Below, in pieces: positions 1-8,006 of a DNA stretch of 64,000 bases. Positions within the stretch are counted from its first letter, which is position 1. Every line of letters begins with the position of its first letter. Below the pieces are notes generated by a model, which searched no databases, was not told where the DNA came from, and saw only the letters and a program-made list of their open reading frames with translations. A program made the position numbers and the translations under genes. This DNA is from an uncultured Prevotellaceae bacterium (GTDB taxonomy: Bacteria; Bacteroidota; Bacteroidia; Bacteroidales; Bacteroidaceae), in NCBI GenBank assembly GCA_902784615.1, contig CACZVN010000007.1, positions 1 through 64,000 of the forward strand. The letters run 5' to 3'.

Positions 1-820
1 TATTAACATTCCTACGGGCGACGATGAGGTATGCTGCACCCAGGACGACGAGAATAAGATCAGTCAGATCCTCGCTGGCTACAAGGAGGTGACAGGGCTG
101 TCACGACAGAGCGCTGGTGATTATACCATTAAGGTATATGGGCGCAGTGCCAGTCTTTCTGTAGGCTATAACGATCTCTATTTCGCTGTAGAGAAGACAG
201 AGAGCGGCCGCCACGTGAAGGACATTGCGATCAGCGACCTGTCGCCCCTGATGGATATGGGTAAGATGAAGCATAGTACGCCTATCGCCAACAAGTTCGA
301 CCAGATAGAGAGTTTCCCCATCTATCATACCTGGGTGGCTCCGCTGATGGCTGGTGGATGGACGCTGTCGTTCAACTATCGCATCAAAGACGAGTTTGGC
401 TCTCTCGCTGGTGACACGATCACAGTAGTTGCAACGCCAGAGGGGCAAGCATGGATCAAGTCCTTCAAATGGAACGATGCGACCTATTATCTCACCCTCG
501 CCAGTCCGCTGGATCTTCAGACGGGTGTCAACACGATTAGCACCTATGTCTCTAAGAAAAGTGACGATGCCACCCAGCCCTATCTCCCTGCTTCGGAGGT
601 GTTCACGATCGATATCTATCCGACTATGCCAGACATGGGTAACCACACCTCACCCAACAACGAATCTCTCACATTACAGGCAGACGGCAGTTATCAGGGC
701 AAGTTGAACCTGACGATGACGGGCGTATGGGATCTCCATCTGCATGTCAAGGATGCAGCGGGCAATACCGTGGCAGGTGGTGAAGAACTGAGTGAACTTT
801 ATTGGACAATTGCTATTTAA
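1..820 (+). CDS. FixH/YtkA-like lipoprotein, 5' end outside window
   Basis: The reading frame is open from base 2 to the stop at 818-820; the start lies left of the window. Two similar halves are visible. Each has a Met/His-rich stretch (LMDMGKMKHSTP, then TMPDMGNHTSP) followed by a Trp-containing beta-sandwich segment (GGWTLSFNY, then GVWDLHLHV). This is the pattern of FixH/YtkA-like domains, which in known families sit in the periplasm and are linked to copper handling. The stop overlaps the start of the next gene, a TonB receptor, as TAATG, so the two are probably translated together. Metal binding is inferred from the Met/His motifs and the neighbours; nothing in the sequence proves the metal. 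Confidence 0.6.
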   Translation, partial: INIPTGDDEVCCTQDDENKISQILAGYKEVTGLSRQSAGDYTIKVYGRSASLSVGYNDLYFAVEKTESGRHVKDIAISDLSPLMDMGKMKHSTPIANKFDQIESFPIYHTWVAPLMAGGWTLSFNYRIKDEFGSLAGDTITVVATPEGQAWIKSFKWNDATYYLTLASPLDLQTGVNTISTYVSKKSDDATQPYLPASEVFTIDIYPTMPDMGNHTSPNNESLTLQADGSYQGKLNLTMTGVWDLHLHVKDAAGNTVAGGEELSELYWTIAI

Positions 821-2799
821 TGGTTCATATAGGCATTTTACTAATGATGTTGTGTCCTCAGGACACGGTTTTTAAGGAGGCGGCCATCGATGAGGTGGTC
901 GTTTCCTCTTCCGTGGGCACAGGCAAGAAGGCTGTCAGCAAGGGACGCGTGGCCAGCATCGACGAGCATCTGGGACAACTCTCCAAGGTCGAGATGGTAC
1001 GTCGAGGCAATTATGCATGGGAACCTGTCGTCAACAACATGGCTACGGAGCGCGTCTCTACCACGATCGATGGCATGAAGATCTTCTACGCCTGCACGGA
1101 CAAGATGGATCCTGTGACCTCCTATGTGGAGAGCAGCAACCTGCAGCGCATTAGTCTGAATTCAGGTCTCGATGGTAATCCTCAGGCCACAGGCAACATC
1201 GGTGGTAGTATAGACCTGAAACTGCGACGCGTGGGGTTCGATGCACGCCCCTCAGAGTATAATGCCTCAGCAGGCTATGAAACGAATGGCCATGTGCAGG
1301 TCTATGGTGTCGATGCCGCCTTCTCCACCCATCGTTTCTATACTAATTTCGGACTGTTCTATCGTCATGCCGACAACTACAAGGCTGGGGGCGGGGAGGA
1401 GATCCGTTTCTCACAGTTCCAAAAGACCAATGCCTTTGCCAATATCGGCTGGCAACCCGCTGACGATCATATCCTGGAGGCGACGGTGATCTACGACATT
1501 GCCACCGACATCGGCTATCCCGCCCTGACGATGGATGTCAAGAAGGCCGAGGGCATCATCACCTCACTGTCCTATCTGCAGGAGCATCTCAGCGGACTAT
1601 TCCATCGTTGGGAGACCAAAGCCTATTATAATCATATCACCCATAATATGGACGATACCCAGCGTCCTGATGTCGTGATTCACATGGATATGCCTGGCGA
1701 GAGTCAGACGGCAGGTGTCTATAGCCTGTTGCAAGGCACTAAGGGGAGTCATTATTTCCAACTGAACAATGACGCCTACTATAACACCCTGTTTGCTGAT
1801 ATGACGATGTATCCAGATGGTGGACAACCGATGTATATGCTCACCTGGCCCGATGTGGGAACATTCAACACGGGTTTGGCCCTCATTGACGATATCACGC
1901 TCACGCCTCATCACCATATCCGACTTTCAGCAAAGGGAGCCTGGCAGCGTCAGTATATCAACAGCGACGAGGGCTTCCATGCATTGAGCATCTATTTCCC
2001 AGACATGAATCAGGGTAACAGCCGACTTATCGGCCGTCTGGCAGCCAGTTATGCCTACGAGCACAGTGCTTGGAAGATCGCCTTTGGTACAGGCTATGGC
2101 ACACGTGCACCAACAGTCACTGAAAGCTACGGCTATTTTTTGAATAACACCTTCGACCAGTACGACTATATCGGTAATCCCCACCTGAAAAACGAAAAAG
2201 CCATCGAGGCCAATGCCTCTTTGGCTTGGGGGGACTCCCAACTCTCTGTCAAGGCTGAGGCGAATGCGTTCTTCTTTCAGGATTATATCATAGGCCGTCC
2301 TGACGCTCGCCTCTCGCCCATGACGATAGGGGCGGCTGGTGTGAAGATCTATCAGAATCTGAAATATGCCCAGATTGTCAATACAGCACTGACTGCCGAC
2401 TACAGGCCCTTCAACTGGTTGGAGTGGAACAATCGCATCACCTATAGCTATGGCCGTGAGAGCACAGGAGCGCGTCTGCCACTGATAGCCCCGTTATCCT
2501 ATCTGGGCAGTCTGCGTTTCCGTTGGAAAAATATCGAGGCAGAGGGTGGTGTACGGATGGCTGCCCGCAACAGCCACTGTGGCGCTGAGTATGGGGAGAC
2601 CCCAACCCCAGGCTATGCCGTCTGGCATCTGAATATCGGCAGTCATTTTATGCTTGGAAAAGTCGCCACCGATCTTCACTTAGGCATAGAAAACCTCTTC
2701 GACCGTTATTATTCCACCTATTCCGACTGGAACCACATCCCCCAGAAAGGGCGGAACATATACGTAAACGTTACATTTCAAATCCCCACGGCATCCTGA
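820..2799 (+). CDS. TonB-dependent outer membrane receptor
   Basis: A 659-aa outer-membrane beta-barrel receptor. The N-terminus has a short hydrophobic leader, then a plug domain (GRVASIDEHLG, then NIGGSIDLKLR). The C-terminus is a long barrel with alternating aromatic strands, ending in FDRYYSTYSDWNHIPQKGR and a final strand, typical of TonB receptors. An upstream in-frame TTG at 802 also exists, but the ATG at 820 overlaps the previous stop (TAATG) and is preferred because it couples translation to the FixH-like lipoprotein gene. Together they suggest import of a metal or metal chelate across the outer membrane. It converges on the HMA/TonB pair that follows, with almost no spacer. The substrate cannot be read from sequence alone. 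Confidence 0.85.
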   Translation: MVHIGILLMMLCPQDTVFKEAAIDEVVVSSSVGTGKKAVSKGRVASIDEHLGQLSKVEMVRRGNYAWEPVVNNMATERVSTTIDGMKIFYACTDKMDPVTSYVESSNLQRISLNSGLDGNPQATGNIGGSIDLKLRRVGFDARPSEYNASAGYETNGHVQVYGVDAAFSTHRFYTNFGLFYRHADNYKAGGGEEIRFSQFQKTNAFANIGWQPADDHILEATVIYDIATDIGYPALTMDVKKAEGIITSLSYLQEHLSGLFHRWETKAYYNHITHNMDDTQRPDVVIHMDMPGESQTAGVYSLLQGTKGSHYFQLNNDAYYNTLFADMTMYPDGGQPMYMLTWPDVGTFNTGLALIDDITLTPHHHIRLSAKGAWQRQYINSDEGFHALSIYFPDMNQGNSRLIGRLAASYAYEHSAWKIAFGTGYGTRAPTVTESYGYFLNNTFDQYDYIGNPHLKNEKAIEANASLAWGDSQLSVKAEANAFFFQDYIIGRPDARLSPMTIGAAGVKIYQNLKYAQIVNTALTADYRPFNWLEWNNRITYSYGRESTGARLPLIAPLSYLGSLRFRWKNIEAEGGVRMAARNSHCGAEYGETPTPGYAVWHLNIGSHFMLGKVATDLHLGIENLFDRYYSTYSDWNHIPQKGRNIYVNVTFQIPTAS

Positions 2800-2800
2800 A

Positions 2801-3130
2801 TTACTTCTTTGTGGTGGCTCCAGTCTCAGCGTCTACTTTCCGGGATGATGCATCTTTGACTTCTGATGCCTCATAATTAATCTTCTTGAAGCCCTCGATG
2901 ATATTCTCAATGTTGGTCTTGTCGGCATCATACTCGATGGTAATGGTCTTGTTGTCTAGGTTGGTCGTAATAGACTTGATGCCTTTCTCAAAACGGATGT
3001 TGTCCTTGATCTTCTTCTCACATCCTGTGCAGTGCATCTCAGGCTGTGTTTTCAAAACGACAGTCTTGATGTCCTTACCAAAACAAGCGGTGGCAAATGC
3101 TAATGCCATAAATAATACTTTTGTTCTCAT
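2801..3130 (-). CDS. Periplasmic heavy-metal-associated (HMA) domain protein
   Basis: A 109-aa protein with an N-terminal signal peptide (hydrophobic through about residue 18) and a single HMA fold. The metal-binding motif is MHCTGC, with Cys34 and Cys37. The fold resembles MerP and copper chaperones, which pass Cu(I) or other soft metals between proteins. The tail is charged and rich in Lys and Thr. The gene starts 11 bases after the stop of the TonB receptor upstream on the same strand, so the two form an operon. A periplasmic carrier for metal brought in by that receptor is the likely role. The particular metal is inferred. Confidence 0.85.
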   Translation of the reverse strand: MRTKVLFMALAFATACFGKDIKTVVLKTQPEMHCTGCEKKIKDNIRFEKGIKSITTNLDNKTITIEYDADKTNIENIIEGFKKINYEASEVKDASSRKVDAETGATTKK

Positions 3131-3141
3131 ATTCTATCATA

Positions 3142-5166
3142 TTAAATCTTGTTCCAATTAAGACGGACGCCTATGTAATATATGGCACCGTGCAGGGGCC
3201 CCCATATCATCGTCGAGTCGAAGTTCTGTCCCCAGGGGTCGTTGGCTCCAATGATGGGATTCTTCTGCTTGAAGCCCGTGATATTCTCACCTCCTGCATA
3301 GATACTCCAGTGGCGGAAGAATCGGGTAATCTGCGCATTCAACTGCTCATACCCTTTGTATCGCTCATCCCACGAGAGAGAGCCATCTGATATGGTGTAA
3401 GGAGTGGGCATCCGCCCGCCACCGTTCAGTTGTAAGGTAACGTCAAACTGCCACTTTCCGAGGCCTGGCGCATAGGATGCGGTAAATAACCCCTTGTAAT
3501 TATTTGTCAGTGGCTTCTCTTGGAGGACACCACTGTAAGTCGTTTTCACATTCGTACGTCGATAGGTGGCCGTCAGCGAGAACCCCTGGAAAAAAGGATA
3601 GGTAGCCTCTATCTGCCAGGTGTGCGAATAACTGTCGCCATTCAGGTTCGTGAAGTGTATGGCATGTGGATCACTATCGAGATCCACAATCATTTGATGC
3701 AGAAAGTTGGTATAGTAATACTCCGCATTGATTTCCAACGTCTTGTTTCCAATGGGGATGTTGAGAGCCGCACTGATACCCATATTCCAAGCCTCTTCTT
3801 GCTCCAGGTCTGGGTCGATGATGATCTGTCGTCCACTGGCGAGCAGATAGTTGTTCTCTGCCAAAACGTGATTCGTGCGATAACCCTTACCGATGGAACC
3901 TCGTAGGGTAACGATGTCATTGGGTACATATTTCAGGTGCATCCTGGGTGTGACGAATCCACCGTAGATATTGCTGTGATCCCAGCGCAGGCCACTCATC
4001 ACGACAAACTTCTCACCTATTTTATAAGTATATTGGGCATAGATGCCTGGTGTCGTTTCATCGTCTCGTTCGTCGATATCCAACCCACAGTGCTCCAACT
4101 GTCCACGCTGATCAAAATAGTCGTGGTTCAGGCTGAAGCCTGTTGAGAGACTGTGATGTTCGTTAAAGTCTGTCTCAAACATCAATGAGGCATAGCCATT
4201 ACGCTGGTCAACACGATAGAGCTGATGCCCGTAGGTGGCATTCTCATGGTGCGTCGAGCCCGAGAGAATCAAAGCCACGTTTGTCATGCGTTCCTTATTA
4301 AATATATAGGCGTTCTTGGTGAAGGCCTCATAACGTTCGTTTGTAATGTCAATGAGATAGGGGTGAGTGGTGAGAGGTGAGTGGTGAGAAATCTGTCCGC
4401 CCTCACGATGTTCCTTCAGTCCTTTGACAGAGGCCTGGAATACGTAGTTGTCACTCATCCAGGCCCATCGGCTCAGGAGTGACCCCTGACGTATCTTGGG
4501 CATATCCACGAAACCGTCTCCATTGTCATCGTGGGCTTTGTTGAGTATCTCATAGTGTCCCAGTAGGGCTGTGCTCCATCGTTGCGATAGTTGCAGGTTG
4601 GCTCCAAGGTTGGCCTCCAACTTCCCCATGGTATTATAATAGAGATTTGCGTCCGCAAAGGGCGTGGCTTGTGGTTTCTTGAATTCCACGTTGATCTGGC
4701 CGGTGATACTCTCATAACCGTTCTTCACGGATGAGGCTCCCTTCGACACTTGAATGCTCTGCATCCATGGTCCTGGAATATAACTGAGTGCGTAGGGTGA
4801 TGCCACACCCCGATAGTTGGGAATATTCTCTGTCAACATCTGGACGTAGGTGCCTGAGAGCCCAAGAAGTTTGATCTGCTGGGCACCTGTAGTGGCATCG
4901 GCATAGTTCACATCGACAGAGGGATTAGTCGTGAAGCTCTCGCCAAGGTTACAACAGGCAGCCCTCAACAGTTCCTTCGAACTGATGAACTCTGTATTGC
5001 CTAAGCCGCTGGTTTTTGCTCGCCCTGATTGATGGGCAGATATCGTCACTTCGCCTACAGTGTTACCATCAAGCGTTTTTACGTTCGACGAATCCCCCGA
5101 TTCCGTCACTTGAGCATGAACAGAAACAGATGCAGATAAGAATATGAGTGACGCTAACAGTTTCAT
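3142..5166 (-). CDS. TonB-dependent receptor, putative metal/copper uptake
   Basis: A 674-aa outer-membrane receptor with a clear signal peptide (residues 1-18, cut after VHA). The plug domain carries AACCNLGESF at residues 69-78, a Cys-Cys motif common to a Bacteroidetes receptor family found beside HMA proteins. The barrel follows and ends in a terminal aromatic strand (IYYIGVRLNW). It is first in a two-gene operon with the HMA protein. A tandem 14-base repeat lies in frame at 4362-4389 and adds a His/Ser/Thr stretch (QISHHSPLTTHPYL) to what should be an extracellular loop. Import of copper or a copper complex is inferred from context. Confidence 0.85.
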   Translation of the reverse strand: MKLLASLIFLSASVSVHAQVTESGDSSNVKTLDGNTVGEVTISAHQSGRAKTSGLGNTEFISSKELLRAACCNLGESFTTNPSVDVNYADATTGAQQIKLLGLSGTYVQMLTENIPNYRGVASPYALSYIPGPWMQSIQVSKGASSVKNGYESITGQINVEFKKPQATPFADANLYYNTMGKLEANLGANLQLSQRWSTALLGHYEILNKAHDDNGDGFVDMPKIRQGSLLSRWAWMSDNYVFQASVKGLKEHREGGQISHHSPLTTHPYLIDITNERYEAFTKNAYIFNKERMTNVALILSGSTHHENATYGHQLYRVDQRNGYASLMFETDFNEHHSLSTGFSLNHDYFDQRGQLEHCGLDIDERDDETTPGIYAQYTYKIGEKFVVMSGLRWDHSNIYGGFVTPRMHLKYVPNDIVTLRGSIGKGYRTNHVLAENNYLLASGRQIIIDPDLEQEEAWNMGISAALNIPIGNKTLEINAEYYYTNFLHQMIVDLDSDPHAIHFTNLNGDSYSHTWQIEATYPFFQGFSLTATYRRTNVKTTYSGVLQEKPLTNNYKGLFTASYAPGLGKWQFDVTLQLNGGGRMPTPYTISDGSLSWDERYKGYEQLNAQITRFFRHWSIYAGGENITGFKQKNPIIGANDPWGQNFDSTMIWGPLHGAIYYIGVRLNWNKI
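4362..4389. repeat. Perfect 2 x 14-base tandem repeat inside TonB receptor gene
   Basis: The unit GGTGAGTGGTGAGA occurs twice head to tail with no mismatch and no frameshift. It lies within the receptor gene on the minus strand and encodes part of SHHSPLTTH. Repeats of this type act as slippage sites, but 14 is not a multiple of 3, so gain or loss of one unit would break the frame. Confidence 0.9.
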
Positions 5167-5171
5167 GCTCG

Positions 5172-5969
5172 TTATTTTATGGCATCCTGCACCACCAATC
5201 CTGCCAACATAAAGCCGAAGATAGCAGTAATGTGAGCCAGAGTACCGTTAATCTGGGCTTTCGACGAGCACCATTCGTGGTTAAGTAATGTGGGATCGCC
5301 AGGGCCGTTCTTAGCTTTTGGACACATACATTGCTCAGTGCCACAAGTGGCATTGTGACCTTTATTCTCTAACAATTCATCAGAAAAGACACACTGGAAC
5401 TTACGCTTGGGGTACTGACCATCGCGCTTGAAACGCTTACGGAGGGCACGGGCCAGGGGGTCGCCCTGCACCTTCCAGAACTCGGCAATCTTGATACGCG
5501 TGGGGTCGAGCTTCAGGGCTGCACCCATCGATGAGAAGAACTTCGCATCTGTCTGCGTCGCCATCAGGATGAGCAGCGTCTTATCCTTCAGCGAGTCGAT
5601 GGCATCGATAATATAGTCATAGCTGCCGATATCGAAACTATCAGCGGTCTCAGCCGTGAAAATCTGTTGTAGGGCTGTAATCTCTGCCGAGGGGTTGATG
5701 CTTAGCAGTCGTTCCTTCAGAGCATCCACCTTCACCTGACCAACAGTCTTCGAAGTGGCCATCAGTTGGCGGTTGATGTTGGTGATGCACACGCGATCGG
5801 AATCGACAATGGTTAAATGCTTGATACCTGAACGCACCAGACTCTCAGCGCACCAGGAGCCTACGCCGCCTACGCCGAAGATGATCACGCGCTTCTCGCC
5901 GATATGGCTCATCGCCTCATCGCCCAACAGAAGTTCCGACCTACGGAATATGGCTTGTCCTAATGCCAT
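5172..5969 (-). CDS. tcdA: tRNA threonylcarbamoyladenosine dehydratase (TcdA)
   Basis: A 265-aa E1-like enzyme that uses ATP to dehydrate t6A37 in ANN-decoding tRNAs to the cyclic form ct6A. The Rossmann nucleotide-binding motif GVGGVGSW is at residues 32-39, followed by the DSDRVCITNINRQ block that contacts ATP, and a C-terminal segment rich in Cys (CGTEQCMC). The frame extends to 6005, but the ATG at 5969 lies 4 bases after the ridA stop and gives the usual N-terminus (MALGQAIFRR). It is therefore translated from a ridA-tcdA transcript. Confidence in the family is high. Confidence 0.92.
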   Translation of the reverse strand: MALGQAIFRRSELLLGDEAMSHIGEKRVIIFGVGGVGSWCAESLVRSGIKHLTIVDSDRVCITNINRQLMATSKTVGQVKVDALKERLLSINPSAEITALQQIFTAETADSFDIGSYDYIIDAIDSLKDKTLLILMATQTDAKFFSSMGAALKLDPTRIKIAEFWKVQGDPLARALRKRFKRDGQYPKRKFQCVFSDELLENKGHNATCGTEQCMCPKAKNGPGDPTLLNHEWCSSKAQINGTLAHITAIFGFMLAGLVVQDAIK

Positions 5970-5973
5970 CTGC

Positions 5974-6351
5974 TTATTCAATGGTGGCAACCACTTCGAT
6001 CTCAACTAATGCACCTTTTGGCAAAGATTTAACGGCAACGGCTGAGCGGGCAGGGTAGGGCTCTGCAAAGAATTCTGCATAGACAGCGTTCATGTCGGCA
6101 AAGTCGGCCATGTCTGCGATGAAAACGGTGGTTTTGACAACGTTGGCCATCGAGAGACCAGCCTCTTCGAGAATGGCTCGCACGTTACTGAGCGACTGAC
6201 GGGTCTGTTCTTTGATGCCGCCCTCGATGAACGTGCCTGTAGCGGGGTCGATGGGTATCTGGCCAGAGGTATAGACGAGATTCCCAACTTGGATGGCCTG
6301 ACTGTATGGCCCAATGGCAGCAGGTGCCTTCTTTGTACTGATAACTTTCAT
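5974..6351 (-). CDS. ridA: RidA family reactive enamine/imine deaminase
   Basis: A 125-aa member of the YjgF/YER057c/UK114 family, which hydrolyses reactive 2-aminoacrylate and other enamines made by PLP enzymes. The family signature runs from GPYSQAI (residues 14-20) through SGQIPID to the C-terminal YPARSAVAV and VEIEVVA. Arg102 is the substrate carboxylate-binding residue. The ORF extends further upstream, but the start at 6351 gives the canonical length. It is divergent from the symporter gene and is followed closely by tcdA. Confidence 0.95.
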   Translation of the reverse strand: MKVISTKKAPAAIGPYSQAIQVGNLVYTSGQIPIDPATGTFIEGGIKEQTRQSLSNVRAILEEAGLSMANVVKTTVFIADMADFADMNAVYAEFFAEPYPARSAVAVKSLPKGALVEIEVVATIE

Positions 6352-6424
6352 ACGTTTATTCTGTTTGACGGCTGCAAAGATAGTGATTTTTCTCTGATTA
6401 TCTATAGTATGATGGACTCTTTTT

Positions 6425-6483
6425 CGCAAAATACCGCAGTCGTGGTATTTCTGTTTCCTGCAAATCTTCGTACCTTTGCACCC
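6425..6483 (+). promoter_or_regulatory. Promoter with palindromic operator-like element (symporter)
   Basis: A -7 box TACCTTTG lies at 6471-6478. An inverted repeat, AAATACC (6429-6435) and GGTATTT (6444-6450) around the 8-base centre GCAGTCGT, overlaps the -33 position. An almost identical arrangement, with the same palindrome, centre and 20-base spacing, is found before the SDR gene at 61434-61483. This suggests a shared regulator acting on both promoters. The regulator is not identifiable here. Confidence 0.7.
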
Positions 6484-6504
6484 AAATTATCAAACCAGAG
6501 AAAG

Positions 6505-7692
6505 ATGAAAAAGACAATATTATGGATAGCAGCACTCGTGATGGGTGCGATATTGGGACTGTTGGGGCTAGATTGGCTCAATGGACTGATGGACTTTGTG
6601 GCAACGGTCTATACCCGACTGTTCCAATTGTTAGCCGTACCTACGATTGTGTTGGCGGTGATTACCACTTTTGCCACCTTTGGTTCGAAAGGTTCTGGCA
6701 AGATCTTCGGACGCACCTTAATATATACGTTACTGACGACTTTTGCGGCAGCAGCCATAGGTGCATTGCTATATATCTTGATAGAACCAGGCAATCTGCC
6801 TATAGAGTCTGTCACAGAGGGAGAGACAACCGCCATCGAGGCGCCTCAGCAGACCTACTATGACCATATCCTTAATGTCGTCCCCAACAACATCGTCAGG
6901 CCATTCCTCGAGGGCAATGTGTTGTCGCTGTTGTTACTGGCCTTTGCTGTGGGTATTGGATTGTCGAAACTGCCAGAGAGCGAGAACAAGGCTGTCGTTG
7001 TGAAGGGATTATTGGGCTTGCAGGATTTACTCTTTTTGCTGATCCGTGGTCTCATCTGGACGCTGCCTCTGGGTATCCTGGCATTCTCTGCACAACTCTC
7101 GGCCCAAGTCTCCGCTGGAGTCGTGGCTGATTCGATAGGTAAGTATGTGCTCGTGGTACTGGGCGGCAATGTCATCCAGTTCTTCGTCGTCCTGCCGTTG
7201 TTCCTCTTGGCACGTGGCCTGAATCCTATCCATGTCCTCGGCCGTATGATGCCCGCCGTGTTGATGGCCCTCTTCACGAAAAGCAGTGCCGCTACGCTGC
7301 CTGTGACGATGGAGTCTGCAGAGCAACGACTGGGCGTCCGCAAGGAGATAGCACGTTTCGTGTTGCCGCTCTGTACCACCATCAATATGAACGGTTGCGC
7401 CGCCTTTATCCTCGTCACCTCGTTGTTCGTGATGCAGAACGGTGGAACGTCCCTTACCTTCGGCACTATTTTATTGTGGATTCTGATCTCTGTGGTCTCT
7501 GCCATAGGTAATGCTGGTGTCCCCATGGGTTGTTTCTTCTTGACGCTCTCGCTGATGTCAGGCATTGGCGCCCCCGTCGCTATCCTTGGTATCATTTTAC
7601 CTATTTATACGATTATAGATATGGTGGAAACAGCAGAGAATGTATGGTCAGATTCCTGTGTTTGTGCGATGACTGATCACGATACAAAGTAA
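6505..7692 (+). CDS. Dicarboxylate/amino acid:cation symporter (DAACS family)
   Basis: A 395-aa inner-membrane transporter that couples uptake of dicarboxylates or acidic amino acids to Na+ or H+. It has several hydrophobic helices, the serine-rich re-entrant loop TKSSAATLPVT, the family motif TTINMNGCAAF and the second hairpin region AIGNAGVPMG, as in GltPh and GltT. The frame runs upstream to 6289, but the ATG at 6505 follows the promoter and gives the canonical N-terminus. The tail ends soon after the last helix. It is monocistronic, followed by a strong terminator. The exact substrate is not certain. Confidence 0.93.
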   Translation: MKKTILWIAALVMGAILGLLGLDWLNGLMDFVATVYTRLFQLLAVPTIVLAVITTFATFGSKGSGKIFGRTLIYTLLTTFAAAAIGALLYILIEPGNLPIESVTEGETTAIEAPQQTYYDHILNVVPNNIVRPFLEGNVLSLLLLAFAVGIGLSKLPESENKAVVVKGLLGLQDLLFLLIRGLIWTLPLGILAFSAQLSAQVSAGVVADSIGKYVLVVLGGNVIQFFVVLPLFLLARGLNPIHVLGRMMPAVLMALFTKSSAATLPVTMESAEQRLGVRKEIARFVLPLCTTINMNGCAAFILVTSLFVMQNGGTSLTFGTILLWILISVVSAIGNAGVPMGCFFLTLSLMSGIGAPVAILGIILPIYTIIDMVETAENVWSDSCVCAMTDHDTK

Positions 7693-7707
7693 AACAATAT
7701 AAAGTAA

Positions 7708-7744
7708 AAAGTGCTGTAAGTCATCGACTTGCAGCACTTTGTTT
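7708..7744. terminator. Rho-independent terminator, symporter and tRNA-Leu
   Basis: A stem of about 15 base pairs (AAGTGCTG-AAGTC against GACTTGCAGCACTT) has a 3-base loop and is followed by a T-rich stretch. It ends the symporter transcript. On the other strand it lies downstream of the tRNA and could serve both. Confidence 0.9.
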
Positions 7745-7774
7745 TGTTTTAGACCAGCACATGTGGTACTTGTG

Positions 7775-7856
7775 TACCCAGAGCCGGGGTCGAACCGGCA
7801 CGGGTTGCCCCACTGGTGTTTGAGACCAGCGCGTCTACCGATTCCGCCATCTGGGC
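7775..7856 (-). tRNA. tRNA-Leu (CAA)
   Basis: An 82-nt tRNA, read on the minus strand. The acceptor stem is GCCCAGA with UCUGGGU (one G-U pair at the end) and an A discriminator. The D arm is GGCGGAAUCGGUAGACGC-like. The anticodon stem is CUGGU/ACCAG, with loop CUCAAAC giving anticodon CAA. A short variable arm precedes the T arm with GGTTCGACCC. The 3' CCA is not encoded. The anticodon reads UUG leucine codons. A leader-trailer pairing around this gene is described separately. Confidence 0.95.
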
Positions 7857-7887
7857 ATAAATAACGCCACTGGTCTAAAAGCGGGTG

Positions 7888-7918
7888 CAAAGGTAATACA
7901 AAAAAATGAAATGCCAAA
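7888..7918 (-). promoter_or_regulatory. Promoter of tRNA-Leu
   Basis: On the minus strand, TTTG (7915-7918) is separated by exactly 19 bases from TACCTTTG (7888-7895), a near-perfect Bacteroidetes housekeeping promoter. Transcription would start about 20-25 bases before the tRNA 5' end. Confidence 0.8.
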
Positions 7919-8006
7919 GGTTTTTGATAAAAAACTTAAAAATACTTGTTCATATCGTAGAATTTGATTAACTTCGCACACAGATATTAAGACTAATCAT
8001 ATTTCC

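Noticed and set aside
7775-7856. tRNA as an integration site for an element
   Set aside because: No integrase or duplicated tRNA end is visible on either side.
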